Shown here one piece after another: positions 49,301 to 60,681 of a stretch of 64,000 nucleotides of DNA (position 1 is its first letter; the number at the start of each line of letters is the position of its first letter). The translations under genes and the position numbers were made by a program. A model generated the notes under the pieces. It was not told the DNA's origin, made no database searches, and saw only the letters and a list, made by a program, of their open reading frames with translations. The stretch is from Euwallacea fornicatus (lineage: Eukaryota; Arthropoda; Insecta; Coleoptera; Curculionidae), in assembly GCF_040115645.1 (NCBI RefSeq), contig NC_089549.1, positions 2,294,001-2,358,000 on the forward strand, written 5' to 3'.

Positions 49301-50888
49301 CCATAAGTTCAGGTTTGTAAAAATCCCTGAACATTACTTCATAATGTGAGCTCGCGATAGACCAATATTTTGCCGAAGTCTTCAAAATCCCAAAAATTGC
49401 TGAACAGAGACAGATATAGTTCGTCGATTATCTTAAATTTTCCTCGAAAAAACGCCAAGTAGGTTCATTTCATTTCTCTGAAAAATCCAGTGACTAAAGT
49501 TAATATAAATTATTTATAACAATTAATTGTCGCCTCTTCAGAGCCCCAAATATTTTTGCTGGGGTCGGCTCAGGTTCGTGAAACTCATTTTAAACTTGCT
49601 CTCAGTGATCAGTAATTCGGGTTAGGTAAAATTCCTGATAAGTGCCCTTCGTAATCAATTCGAGTAATAATGAATTTTCTGCTCTAAAGGTCTTGGCAGT
49701 AATCCAAGGAAAAATGGATGAGTCCGAACTTAATGGAATCCCAATGGAAGTTTAGTGATTGAACTTAAACTGAATTATGCGATTTTACCAGAATTGATTA
49801 CCGAAATCTGTGGAACACGTGCCCCACCCAGTCTAGGCCTACAATTAATAAAAACGCCAGAAAATTGCTTCTTAAGGCCGATCTGGCTTAAACCAAGAAT
49901 AATAGTATTTGGTTCGTCTAATTCATATTCCGTGACGACATTCTCTCTTTAAATTGATATCTCTCTATGTTTTTGTATCTGCTGTACTCACCCTCTCAAA
50001 TATCCCAAAGGTGTTGAAATCGATCCAATGGGGCAAAAATGTGTTTGCATACGTGAGCAATGTATCTTTATATCCCCATAAATACTCATGGACAGACAAG
50101 TTCTTAATAGGCTGCGATGCTAAGGTTTTCGATAGAGTTGTTAGAGCCAAGCTGGCGAAAAATCCCTTTTCATAAACAAATGCTTGAAGACCCTATAAAT
50201 CACACCACAATATGTTTTATCATAACTTTAAGGCCGGTTTCTATGACTTACAACTAGCGGGATGTTAGTGGTCATCATGTGGTCCTCATGGGGATCGCCA
50301 ATAGATTTCTCTGGAACGAAGAAGAACTCTCTATGGGGGTAATACGTGACTGTCCCATCTGTGCTGTTCAATGTGCCATTTTCGTTGGTCAAAACCTCTC
50401 TGAAATGTCCATAATTGGAGAACTAAATTAATTTAACAATAAATTAGGTTACCGATAAACATATGGCCCAACTTCGCTGACGTTCATCTTCTCGCTGCCG
50501 CTGAGGAACTCTTTGGCATTGGTGATGTTGAACATGTACACTTTGACGAATACTTCGTAAGGAGGGTTGCTCCAGAGGTTAAAGAACAGGCTTCCTTCTG
50601 AGAGATTTAAAATCTAGAAGGGAGAAGATTTAGGTAAGAGATTCCTTTGCGGTTGTCGCACGTTGCAGCAGTGAGTACGCGGTGACTTTAGATTAGACAA
50701 ACGGCTTACCATGCCAATCAGGGTCTGTCGTGGATTGTGGACGAACATCAACGTAGACGTGCAGACCATCAGCAATCCCACAGCTACCAGAGATATTACG
50801 CCTGTGAACAAAAAGGCACAATTACGAAACTGGAAGAGCGCACTTGCTGCTTCGTCAAAATCTCACACCTGAGCAATGTTTGCCACAT
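46377..50888 (-). CDS. CD36-family class B scavenger receptor
   Basis: Membrane glycoprotein with two transmembrane helices and a large ectodomain, typically binding or importing lipids, carotenoids or lipoproteins. Minus-strand exons in order: 50867-50888, 50710-50801, 50453-50613, 50252-50399, 49992-50192, 46377-47336; 1584 nt, 527 residues, all GT-AG and in phase. The 22-nt first exon (MWQTLLR plus one base) uses a T|GTGAGA donor. TM1 is CVISLVAVGLLMV (residues 8-24); then PPYEVFVKVYMFNITNAKEF, VGPYVYREV, a Cys cluster NKCYCYKNNC with APCYYGIPISLSQPHFL, and TM2 LPVALEIAKYLLLLGGLALV. These are the family's standard blocks, and length is typical. Several N-x-S/T sites fit a glycosylated ectodomain. 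I cannot say whether it is an emp, croquemort, ninaD or SNMP-type member. The last intron (47337-49991) holds a fold-back element and a Tc1 relic. Confidence 0.92.
47425..47915. mobile_element. Fold-back element, family D, in the receptor's last intron
   Basis: Left TACAGGGGCGTTCAACTTCG and right complement TACAGGGTGTTTCAAATTCG pair; inward the arms share AAAGTAATTTTT-like, GACTA-x-TAAAATAAA-GCTAAAAACAT and CGTCGCGAC blocks (left near 47510-47585, right near 47755-47825). About 490 bases, arms near 170-190. TA flanks. It ends 89 bases from the 3'-most exon. Confidence 0.75.
48180..48980 (+). pseudogene. Tc1-family transposase relic
   Basis: Opposite strand to the host receptor gene. Across frameshifts the plus strand shows RRPGSGRGRATTARA (linker after the HTH), RLRAAGLSSRIRVTEPSLS, SIFTHDNLRPHTA (second catalytic Asp), RRPDLNPIERV (glutamate of the DD34E triad) and QNLIHSIPGCLQAV, the standard Tc1 order with the usual C-terminal helix. 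Broken by several stops. Termini not identified. Confidence 0.8.
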
Positions 50889-51589
50889 GAACTGAATAAA
50901 AAAATCCGCATTTCGTTCAAAGAACAATAGCCGTAGAATGCATTAAACAACTAATCAAATAATATTTAAATTGCAATAAATTTCCTCGCAGAACAACATT
51001 GCATACTAATTATTTGTTATTATTTATTTATTTTGCATTGATGGCCTTGATAATTAGATCAAAGATTGTTTATAATACGTCTAGAAAAATCAAGATTAAC
51101 ACTCGTTTCTGCAATTTTTCTATACGTATTGTTAGTGTTAATTGAAAATCAAGCATGACAGAATACTTTCTAACTTGAGGTAGTTTAGTCCAACTGGGAG
51201 AATTGCAGAGAGCAAATGTAGTAATACATGCGCGTGCTGTAATTTTTCATTTAACGATGAGATAAAGTTGCAGGTATCGGCAAGACTTTTATCACATAAT
51301 TGTCGTGTAATTTATTGTTTCACAAAAGCGCGATTTTACAGCACGTTTAAGCTTGATCCGTTGTTCTCCTCGGGGAGATGTCTGAAAGTGTAAGAGACGC
51401 AGCGTTGCTAAGTTAGTTTCTTTCAAATTTAGAACCTCATCCCTAATTTAACAGAAACGATTCGCTCAAGGAAATGGCTAATGCTTCTCTAAATCACGTT
51501 CCATGCTTCTGCAATCAAGGAACCCAATTTCTCCCTTAACTATTTCAAGCTACTTCAACTTTACTATAAAGCACACAAGCAAAACTCCA

Positions 51590-52115
51590 CAATAATATTT
51601 GTGAAGCTTTTAAAGTCTTTATTGTTTCTCGAAGTGCACGGCACGAAGATCGATGCACTCTCCATGAAACCATTTCTGGAAGCAGTTATTTCCCCCTGCT
51701 TTGGTACTGTCAAAATTATCTTTTTGAAGTGGAATTTAAGACCACGCAGTAAGTTATTGATTTTCGGAAAAGTGACTAAATCGCTGGAACTCAGGTCCGG
51801 TCAGCACGGAGGACTGTCTAAGAATTCAACGTTTCGTTGCGTCGATTTCCGCGTTTAAATTCAATTGTCTTGCGAACTGTGTGAGAGTTTCCATTGTCGT
51901 GATGGAGGGTGCTTCGTCGTTTGGGGTTAATTCTTCCAAGCTCAGCGATGACTTCGAATGGTTCTACAGCAATCGCCAGTAACAGTTCTTTGATCTTGCA
52001 GGGGAAATTTGGATACGTAGCCTGCAAATATCGCCACGGTCTGTTTGGATACCCTTCGGGAAGGGATGGCTTTTGTCAATTTTTCTTCAATCAAGTCGAC
52101 GACTGGCACTGATTT
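51590..52115 (-). pseudogene. mariner transposase relic, C-terminal half
   Basis: Minus strand reads STLHHDNGNSHTVRKTIEF (second catalytic Asp), a broken SPPCSPDLSSSDL equivalent after a frameshift, LLRGLKFHFK and NCFQKWFHGECIDL, the usual C-terminal helix of irritans-type mariners. Frame changes and missing N-terminus; inactive. Lies about 700 bases upstream of the scavenger receptor start. Confidence 0.7.
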
Positions 52116-52239
52116 TCGGATTCATATGAGTAAATTCGCTATTGGTGTTTGATACCAATTGCTCCTAGCTCTTTACAGCTGCGGTGCCCAGCAGGACACT
52201 GAATTTTTATCGGTAAATCTTCATGGATTTTAAAAAAAT

Positions 52240-54390
52240 TCAAATCCCCAATGATCCTTCAATTTCGCGACACGTCACGTGTCAATCCTCCTTGATGCGC
52301 TTGCGCACAACGTCGACATTTCTCTGAGTGGCTGCCGTTTTTGGCGTACTTCCACCAACGAGAAGAAATTGTCCGGCGCGTCATTACCGAAAACAGAAAC
52401 AAACTCGGAGAGATATTTTCGGTTAAATAATTCTCATCAAAAGTTGTCACAAATTTTTGACACCTTTCGAGTTTTTTCGAAAATTTTTGACGACTTTCGA
52501 ATTTTCTCGAAAATTGTCCGGACAACTTGTCACCTTTGAAAATTCACTTGACATGTAACACTATACGTGTCGCACCGGAACTTTGGATTTGCTGAAGATT
52601 GAAGTTGAATTTTATTAGTGACAGTTGCGTAGCGCCGCCATCCGTGTCCCTGTATAACATAGAAGACGTCCCCCGTATCCATCCAGCAATTGTTGTCTGG
52701 GTTGTAGCAATAATTCATCCTGAGTTAATTAATTTTGTTCATTAAGCAAACTGTTAATTAAACAATCTTGAACCAAAAAATACGGCAGTGCTAGGGCAGT
52801 TGTACCATAAATTTCTGGCACTTTCTTCCCCGTTACATGTTACACGAATTTATTATCGTGTAAGAAATTTTTCAGTTTTCTTGATAACCCTCGTTCACAC
52901 TGACGCAAAGCGTAATTCATAATCCTCATGTCTTCGTTAAGAATTAATCTCGTGCCGTATGTTATGACGTTCAGTAAATCAGATTAAAGCTATCAACGAT
53001 TAAAAATACGAGACATCCTGTGGAATTTCAGACATACATTATAGAGCATTTTATTACTGTTTTAGGCTAGTTTATTGCCCTCATCAAGAACCGTTGGTAT
53101 TCAACGTCACTGACATAAACTACAAGCAAATCTCTTATCTTCATGGGAATGGATGAATTGACGGTGAATCTAACCTTGAGCCTTTTTTGCTAATTGCTTC
53201 CACTAAAAAAAAGACCAGTTTTGATGAACTTATTGACGTAGTTAAGGACACAGATGCTGCAGAGCTTTGCTTAATTTATGAATGTAACACAGAGAGAAGT
53301 AGTTGTAGTTTTTTTTCGTATTCTTGAACTTTCATGGCCTCTTAAAACCATTTGTAATCTTTCAAGCAAACAAAAAAATAACTAATCACATCTCAGATAA
53401 CCTGAATGCTGTTTTATGAGATGATTGAAGATAATGTGAACGTTTTAGTATCATTTAAAGCTCCGTATATGAAAAAACCTCAAGGAAGAAGTCAGGTAGG
53501 CACGTGTATCTTGGTCAAGGATCATCTAGGCTAATAGATTCGGTAAAATTCTGAGTATTATGATGTTATGATTGTCTGTAATGATTCTTCATTTATCATC
53601 TGCTTTTGTAGCACGTTGTGGTATTTCGAACGCAAACACTAAGAGACTTTGAATACGGTACTAAGGAAATATTTATCAGTGGAATTATGATTTCAATATC
53701 GTCCATGAGATCTGCAAAATTGCAAAAAATCTATAAAACGCAAACTGGCGAATACTGATTAAACAATTGCGCCGTTAAGAAGCGCCAAAAACCAACGAAT
53801 TATTGTTAAACAAACAAAACCCATATTTGCTCGTAATTATCTGTGAGAAACATTGAAAAATTCCTAACATTGTACATCAATTTACTATTTTCTATTTTTC
53901 TCACACGTGCTGCGATTCGAGTTGAGCCTTTCGGGTATTCGAAGTAGGAGAATGTTAAAAATATAATGAAGGAATAATAAGGAAAACGTCTAGAGGCGAA
54001 AAAGCTCGAAAGTTCAATGACTAATCATGAGAAGTTCAATCTAGCGAGAACACTGCATATTTGGAAGAAATTTCCATTGGTCACATAGATACGACGCGTG
54101 CAAAGACTAAAAATCTAGATTTTAGAGTCACTGAAGCGACTGCCTTGTCCCGATGAAGAACCAGGTGTCTTACACGGCTGAAAGTACTTGATCCAGAAAT
54201 CAGATCAGAAATGAGGTGCTTTCACCAAGTTTCTATGAAGATCATTATGGAGGAGTATTCAGTCATGACGATAATTTTGGAGTGGAGGTTTCGTGTTTGT
54301 GCCACCCTGAGTTCCCAGCCGCAGAGGCCCTGTTTTGTGAATAAAGTAACCGAAGACCTTCCCTGCTTGCGTTAAGCCTAAGAAATGATT
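52240..54390. other. Intergenic DNA with local low-complexity repeats
   Basis: 52440-52545 contains repeated TTTCGA, TTTTGAC and GAAAATT units. A minus-strand stretch at 52600-52720 looks like a retroelement or transcript end (AATAAA in an open frame) but has no motif. The rest is AT-rich without recognised genes. Confidence 0.3.
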
Positions 54391-54544
54391 CGAAACGTAG
54401 GAGGGTTGTCCCGGAAATGCCACTTGAAGAAAAAAAAATTGGAAAATATTACATTATTGCATTGCTCTATACGAAGTTCACAGTAAGAAACTTCGAATAT
54501 TTCATGAAACTCGAACTCCACCATTTAATTATTCACAAATCCCC

Positions 54545-55050
54545 TATCGCCGAGCCGTTCTTTCGAGTTTGGAAAATAATCTGAGGGGGTTAAATCTGGC
54601 GAGCAGGGGGGGCGAGGGAAAAGTTCGAAACCAAGTTGATTGATGTTGACCATCGCCATGACGGATGTGTGGACTGGGGCGTTGCCTTGATGAAGCAACG
54701 CCCTTTTTCCTCATGTCTTCGCGCAAACTCTACAATAGATTTGTATAATATTCTGCGCTTATTGTCTTTCCTCTAGGGACATAATCAAGACAAATTTTAC
54801 CGCGTGCATCCCCAAAAACTGACGCCATCGCCCCCTTGGGGCGACGACTGCTGAGTTCGTTTTGGCAGCTCGTAGGACCGCGTTTAAGCTCTGCCACTTC
54901 ATATTTCACAGTTGTTAACGAAGGGCCAGAGTCTCCCAAAGCAGAATCTACTTCTAAAATCAACTTTGGAGGTAAGCTTTTTAAGGTTATGTCTTTGTAA
55001 TATCGGAAAATTTTTAACAAAAAAATCACCATCTACATGCCATGTTGGGT
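54545..55050 (-). pseudogene. Internally deleted mariner transposase
   Basis: The minus strand begins with a mariner N-terminal domain (ALGDSGPSLTTVKYEVAELK then RGPTSCQNELSSRRPK), then passes directly to MASVFGDARGKICLDYV and GKTISAEYYTNLL, skipping about 150 residues including the first catalytic Asp. A frameshift then leads to the PSPHIRHGDGQHQSTWF region, an out-of-frame DNAPVHTS-type block, and FSKLERTARR. GAGGGTTGTCCCGGAAATGC at 54400-54419 resembles a mariner terminal inverted repeat and may be the 3' end. Cannot encode an active enzyme. Confidence 0.75.
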
Positions 55051-56900
55051 AGTTCTGAGGCTATCTTTGCGGCCAACAAAAAAGCGACCAAGATGAGGAC
55101 GAGCCATTACTCGAGGCCACGGGTGTTAGCTGAGTATCGGTCAAAGGGTTTTGTTCTCTTATTGAAATTCCCATCGAAAAGCAAACGATATAAAACCGTT
55201 TAGAGAATTGACAGGTCTTAGGACTTGCCTAAATTTAAAATTTGAAAAAATACGGACGGTACAAATATGGTCTAAATGGAGCAAGGATTGTAAGACCATC
55301 TAACGAGATACTCCGATTACCACATTGACCCGAGTTTAATGATGCAGGCCTAAGCAGTTACAGTAACTAAAACATATTTATCCAACAGTTTTTCTTTATA
55401 GACAATATAGTGACTATCCCTAATCTCAACATTATCATTTATCCCTGATCGCGTCCTCTTCAATGAACAATAAAAACCATTAAAACTGGAAATTTTTATT
55501 TTTAACCTTTGTGACCTTTCCTTTAAAACTGTTTTCTCGTTATTGAGTCAAATGTCTGTATTTTCCAAAATTAATCAACATCATGAAACATGTATAATTA
55601 TGTTGGAGCAATGTTCTTTTCTGAAACCGATGGCGCAATAACCGCATCTTAGGTTCATTAAGAGAGATAGATTAGCATTTTTATCTAATTTTCGTTTAGT
55701 TGTTTTTTGTTTTGTGTATATTAATGTTACTAATGTGGCTTCTGTTGCCGTAAAGAATACCAAATTAAGTGAAAAAAATTAATTTCTGAAAGAGAATTCT
55801 ATGCTGAATTAATAAGCAAAAGCTCCTTTAGTCTTGGAACTAGAAGCTCTAGCTGCGTTTCACTGGAATTCAAATTGATCGAGAAACTATAAAATATTTA
55901 ATCCTGTTGGTCCTGATTTGACCCCCTACATGTACTTAACAATTTTAATTCACGATTCCAGATAGAATGAGTTTTTGACTTTAACGCACCGTCGGTCTCC
56001 TTCGTTTTGGAGCAAAATTCTAACGAAACTTTTGTATTTTTGTTCGAATTCCAATATCAATGACTTAACCTGCAGCGTCTCTTGTGGATCTCCCTTTAAT
56101 AGCCCCATATTGGTTTCTTGACAGCTCACCATTAGCTATGATTTCTTCGTCCAGTTTAGTCTCTTTTACATGCCTCTACAGCTTAGCAGTGAAGTCTACC
56201 TGGCACATAGTTATATTCCAACTGTCAAGCACCAACACCTGAACTTGAACATCAAATACTTAACTGCCTCCGGGGGTGTAAAAAGGAGACCTGGAGTCTT
56301 CCTGCACTTGACTTTTTCCTTTACCTAATTAAACTCATCTAGCATAAAGGGCATTGGGATATTTTGCGTCAGCTCTGGAGGAAACTGCTTCAGGAAATAT
56401 TATATCTGTTGTTTCTTCTTTTCTTTCTGTTGAAGTCGGGAACTCGGGCTTGGTGAAAAAACACTTTTCATGACGATTTGTATCTTTGCCCCCTCATGTC
56501 AATATTGAGTTCCTCAAAGCGAAGGCTCAGCCAACATCCTTTCTTCCTTCTGTTGATTTTCCTTGCCAGCAATTTTTTTCAGGATTTCATAATTTCCCCA
56601 ATTTTCCTCGATGACGACCAAATCTGTGTTGCTTGGCTCGCTTTTATGTAAACTCTTCTCGTTTTTTGAGGTTCTTGAAAAAAATTCGTTTCTTTCTTGA
56701 AAATTATCTTTCATGTAATGCAGAAATCTGGTTGTTACGTGAAATTATTCAATGCAAAGTTAATAGGCGCCAGACAGCCCTTCTCAGAGAATTCCATTCG
56801 GATGAAATATGTACCACCATGGGTCGTTGCTAAGGTAACTTCAAAACGCAGCTTCAGAGGATGATGCCGACGATAGACTTCGTTGAAACGAGGAATATTC
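55051..56900. other. Intergenic DNA, no supported gene
   Basis: No conserved motif seen. Short open frames on both strands only. Confidence 0.35.
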
Positions 56901-56907
56901 TTCGGGA

Positions 56908-56970
56908 TAAATTATATCTTCCCAAATGGCCGCGGAAGGTCCCGCGGCCATTTGGGGAGGTATAAGTTAC
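56908..56970. repeat. Near-perfect inverted repeat, GC-rich hairpin
   Basis: Two roughly 28-base arms, the inner part CCCAAATGGCCGCGG and its complement, are separated by five bases (AAGGT). Outer parts (TAAATTATATCTT versus TAACTTATACCTC) match less well. Could be two transposon ends head to head or a cruciform-forming site. Confidence 0.8.
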
Positions 56971-58270
56971 GGTCGAAAAGTACACGCAGATACTCTCGAG
57001 CGTCCAAAGGAAAGCCCTTACGGTGTCCCTAGAGAAAAATCAGACCCCCCACCAATCGACCTTTTACTGCAGGAGTGCTTCATTCTCAGGGCTCTTCGTT
57101 GGACCATGGAAACAAATAGGCGTGAGGCCAGGGAAACGACCATCCAGAAGTGGTAAACACGAGGGGCACAACTGGCGGCAAGGCGGTAGTAGACCAAGCG
57201 ATTGATCCCTAACCCAGTGCTATGGACGTTATGCAAATGTAGGCGTCTTTAACTCGGATACTCTGCGACTGCAGTAGCATCAAGACTCACAGAATAGAGA
57301 AAACAGGCCCGAATGGCCGGAACTGCGGATTCCTCAGAATATTACATTTTCCAATACCCGTTATCCCAAGTTAAGCGAAAGGTGCTAAAAAAAACACGCG
57401 AACAACCTAACTTCAACATCCCTCATCAAAGGGATGTTGACACAGGGGAAAAGGGGATTGCTATGGCAATGTCATTTCTGCGATGGCTAGGAAAAAGGGG
57501 CGCAGGGACTGCGCTACTCAAGAGAGACCACCACCCCGGGCATAAAAGCAACTGACAGTCGAGTCCTCGCGACAGTAACGATTTGTCCCCCAGGGACAAT
57601 CCCGGGTCGTTGTAAGCTGTGGCAAAGGGAAACATGAGGTTTTTAGTAGGTAGGCTCCCCGAAGAATCCCACAATATCTGGTGGTCAAAGCACGTGACCG
57701 GACGTCTTTAAAAGAGTTTCCTCGAGAGGACACCAACAACAACTGCAAATAAGCACCTTCCCTATGTTGAGGGGTGCTATTGGCGCTATTGAGCGAACTG
57801 CGAAAAACATGATCATTTGAACGAAGTGACCAGTGGCGACCAAACAATTTAAGCTGAATCTAGAAAATATATGTAGAGTTTGTGTGGGTGCACATGTGAA
57901 TATTTTGGAAGGTATTCCGAGAAGAGGAAAGTAGGGTACCCTTGGCATGCGCTGCGAAGCAATTATGGAAAATAAGGAAGAAAATGGGATTCCTTGCCTT
58001 GCACTGTAATGCTTTGTTGGCGTGTTTTCTGAACGCGGACTTCCTAGGATGTAAAAATTAACGCACGGGAAAGCTTCGTGGGCTCTAAAAGGGCACTTCA
58101 TGCATTTCTAACCATTCGGAGCCAGGAGAAGAACTTCGAAATGCATCTTAGATTCGGCATAACAAATCGATTTATATACCCGGAGAGGAACGGAGTACGA
58201 CCTGAGACACAGCATACAATCAACAAGCACGATCTTCGTGGTGGAGGGTTGTTCTTAGATTAGTGCCCGG
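56971..58270. other. GC-richer unclassified block, possible retroelement relic
   Basis: Clearly richer in G+C than its surroundings and holding open frames on both strands up to 138 codons, none with a motif I recognise. GAGGTTTTTAGTAGGTAGGC near 57636, followed by CCCACAATATCTGG, resembles the 3' untranslated end of R1/Loa-type non-LTR elements; this is a weak resemblance. No reverse transcriptase block was found. Confidence 0.3.
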
Positions 58271-58959
58271 AGCATCTGAGTATTTTAATTTAAAATTTCT
58301 TAGTGATTGAAGTATTAAACTCGATATAATTTAGATGTCCTAGTATTCACTTCAAGCTTTTAGAATTTTCCTAATCGTCTGTGGATAAGTCATACCTTCC
58401 GACACTACCATTTTCTGGGTTGAATGTTAACTTGTAGTCTACAGGTATAGGAAAGCGAGCTTTAATTTTGTAGTATAGATAAATCAAACGCGATGAGGCG
58501 ATACTTAGCATGCAAACATACTTTCCCAGTGGTTCGAATTTTTCAACATGGTAACAACCACCCATTATTAGCCGACAAAACACCAACTTACAGTAATTTG
58601 ATAAAATTCAAGTTTTTCCACAGTTTCGACGCAAATTGGAATCGCGTCATATAGAAACACATGTAAGGCCCGATAAAATATGCAGTGACATGTCTGACGC
58701 ATTTTTTTTATCCAAGAATGATGTCAGTTGGTCAGTTTAATTTCGACTAGTAATTTAAGGAAACGACAATGAGCGGTAATCATCGTACAACCAAAGCTGT
58801 AGTGGCGAATCGACTTTGGAACAATTTAATTGATTCGGCTTTAATTTAGTCCAAATAAGGTACATTATAGTCCAATTCTATATTCTCATTTTCTAGTTCC
58901 ACTTTTCGTTTCCAATACGGCAGACGCTCGATAGTGTGGCCGCGCCATAACGGAAACAT

Positions 58960-59520
58960 TGCGTTAACGTGAACAGAAAATCCGCCCTCCGGCTCGTTAA
59001 CGTAAACAGCTCTTGGCGACAATTAACATCACGAGAAGCTGTGTTAAATTTGCATGTGGCCTTGAATACAATTAATTGGAAAATTATTCAAAAACGTTGG
59101 AACAGTCTCGTTTGTACCGATGAGCGAGATGAAGATGACGTTTCTTTAAACCTAATTAGGAAACAGACGCAATCCAATGACGATGTTCTTGATTTATAGA
59201 AGATAATGAATCTCAACGTTTTTTGCGCCCCAGTTGACATTAATTTATGGAACGAAGACAAGCAGACTAATTATGCTAATCAGGAGGAAGATGTGGACAG
59301 TGAGGACTATTAGGTCGTTGCCACTGATGATAGATGTGTGGCGACTGACGTGCGAGTTATACAAGTTTTTAACAAAGCTTTGGACTGGATTGAAAGAAAA
59401 AAGTCTCATACCAGAATATGTTAGTCCTCGAATTACGGGCGCAGGCCCGTGAAGACGGCGCTGAGCGCCCAGTTGCGAAGACTAAAATTGCAGATCATTT
59501 CCCTCTAATTTAAAAATACT
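58960..59520 (+). pseudogene. Tigger/jerky-type transposase relic, C-terminal part
   Basis: The plus strand shows LHVALNTINWKIIQKRWNSL, matching the helical block after the DDE core of Tigger proteins, an acidic segment DEDDVSLNLIRKQ, and after a frameshift VIQVFNKALDWIERKKS, like the terminal helix of these transposases. No catalytic Asp region precedes it. Moderate confidence because the blocks are short. Confidence 0.5.
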
Positions 59521-59778
59521 TACATTAGAATTTTTGTCTATTTTGTTATAGATTCCACTTCATTATTACAATACAATTCATTCCAACGTGCAAATTTCAT
59601 CGAAATATCTCAAGCAGTTTCGGAAACATTCATTAAGTTCCATTTTTTTTTAACTTTGCGAGTCCGCATCTTCCTAACGAAGCCTTTTTGGACCATACTT
59701 TATGTAACAAACTATCATCATTATTTTGCAAACCGAATCCCATCTTAAAATCTCCGCGCATCGTTAAGGAACGCCCTG

Positions 59779-60681
59779 TATGCAGCGTGTTCCAGGATAG
59801 ATGTAACGAGAGGACAAATGGATAAAAGAAATTTGAATTTGTGAATGAGATTTGGGGGTTGAGTCCTGCTTGTTGCAAAACTCTGGAATGCAAAACATGA
59901 GTTAATTCGGTGTTATACAGTGTAGCTTATAAACAAATTTATTAAAATCATCACCAATAAATTGTCTTTATTTTTCAAGGTACGAAGCAATTCGACTAAG
60001 AAAAGTTGTTTAGAATTCAATCTTACATCTGCCTATCAAATTTCAGGAACATCAAACCATTTTTTGGAAAACAAAATATTTAAATTTATGAAACGAACAC
60101 CGCGTAAACATTATGACAAACACTAAATATAAAATTTGACACTTCAGCTCCATAAACAAACTACTCAGCCATGGGTTTATCACTTGGTAATAACGTCGTA
60201 ACCACCACCCATATCCGCGTATCTTTCGATCCTTCGTCTGAATCCCTTAAAAGTGTTTAGGATACGTTCCAACGTTAAAGAGTTAACAACATTTATCATT
60301 TTTGCTTCAATGTTGCTGCATCGTGAGAAAGGGATTTATTATAAACCAATTGAGTCGACCCCATAAAAAGAAGTTCAATATTTAAAGGTCTGGGCATCTC
60401 GGGGGCCACCTCCATTTCGTTGGGTACGGAGATGTAAGATTGCATTCTAAACAGCTTTTTTTAGACGATTTCTTTCTTATCTTGAAGGAGAAAGACACTG
60501 TATTGGTCATGATTTTTACATTTTTTTTTGTAAAACACCCCGTACAACACCGAATCAACTTATTTTTTGTATACCATAGTTTCACGACAAGCAGGACTAA
60601 GCACTCCACCTCCAATCAAGAAATCAAACATTTTCCGTCGACTCGTCCTTTTATTACGTCTATCCTAGGACACACTGTATA
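59779..60681. mobile_element. Fold-back element, family B copy 2
   Basis: Left GTGTTCCAGGATAGATG with GTTGAGTCCTGCTTGTTGC and right arm complement GTGTCCTAGGATAGACG with AGTCCTGCTTGTCGTG form inverted arms; both match family B at 33334. The centre (about 60060-60390) is larger than in copy 1, probably from an insertion. TA flanks. Confidence 0.7.

Noticed and set aside
57850..57910. LENICRVCVG on the plus strand, resembling the start of a ZAD zinc-binding domain
   Set aside because: The rest of the domain, including its later Cys pair, is absent and the frame stops soon after.
57685..58101. Minus-strand 138-codon frame, one of the longest in the window
   Set aside because: No motif, no splice context and overlapping open frames on the other strand; GC-rich DNA simply has fewer stops.
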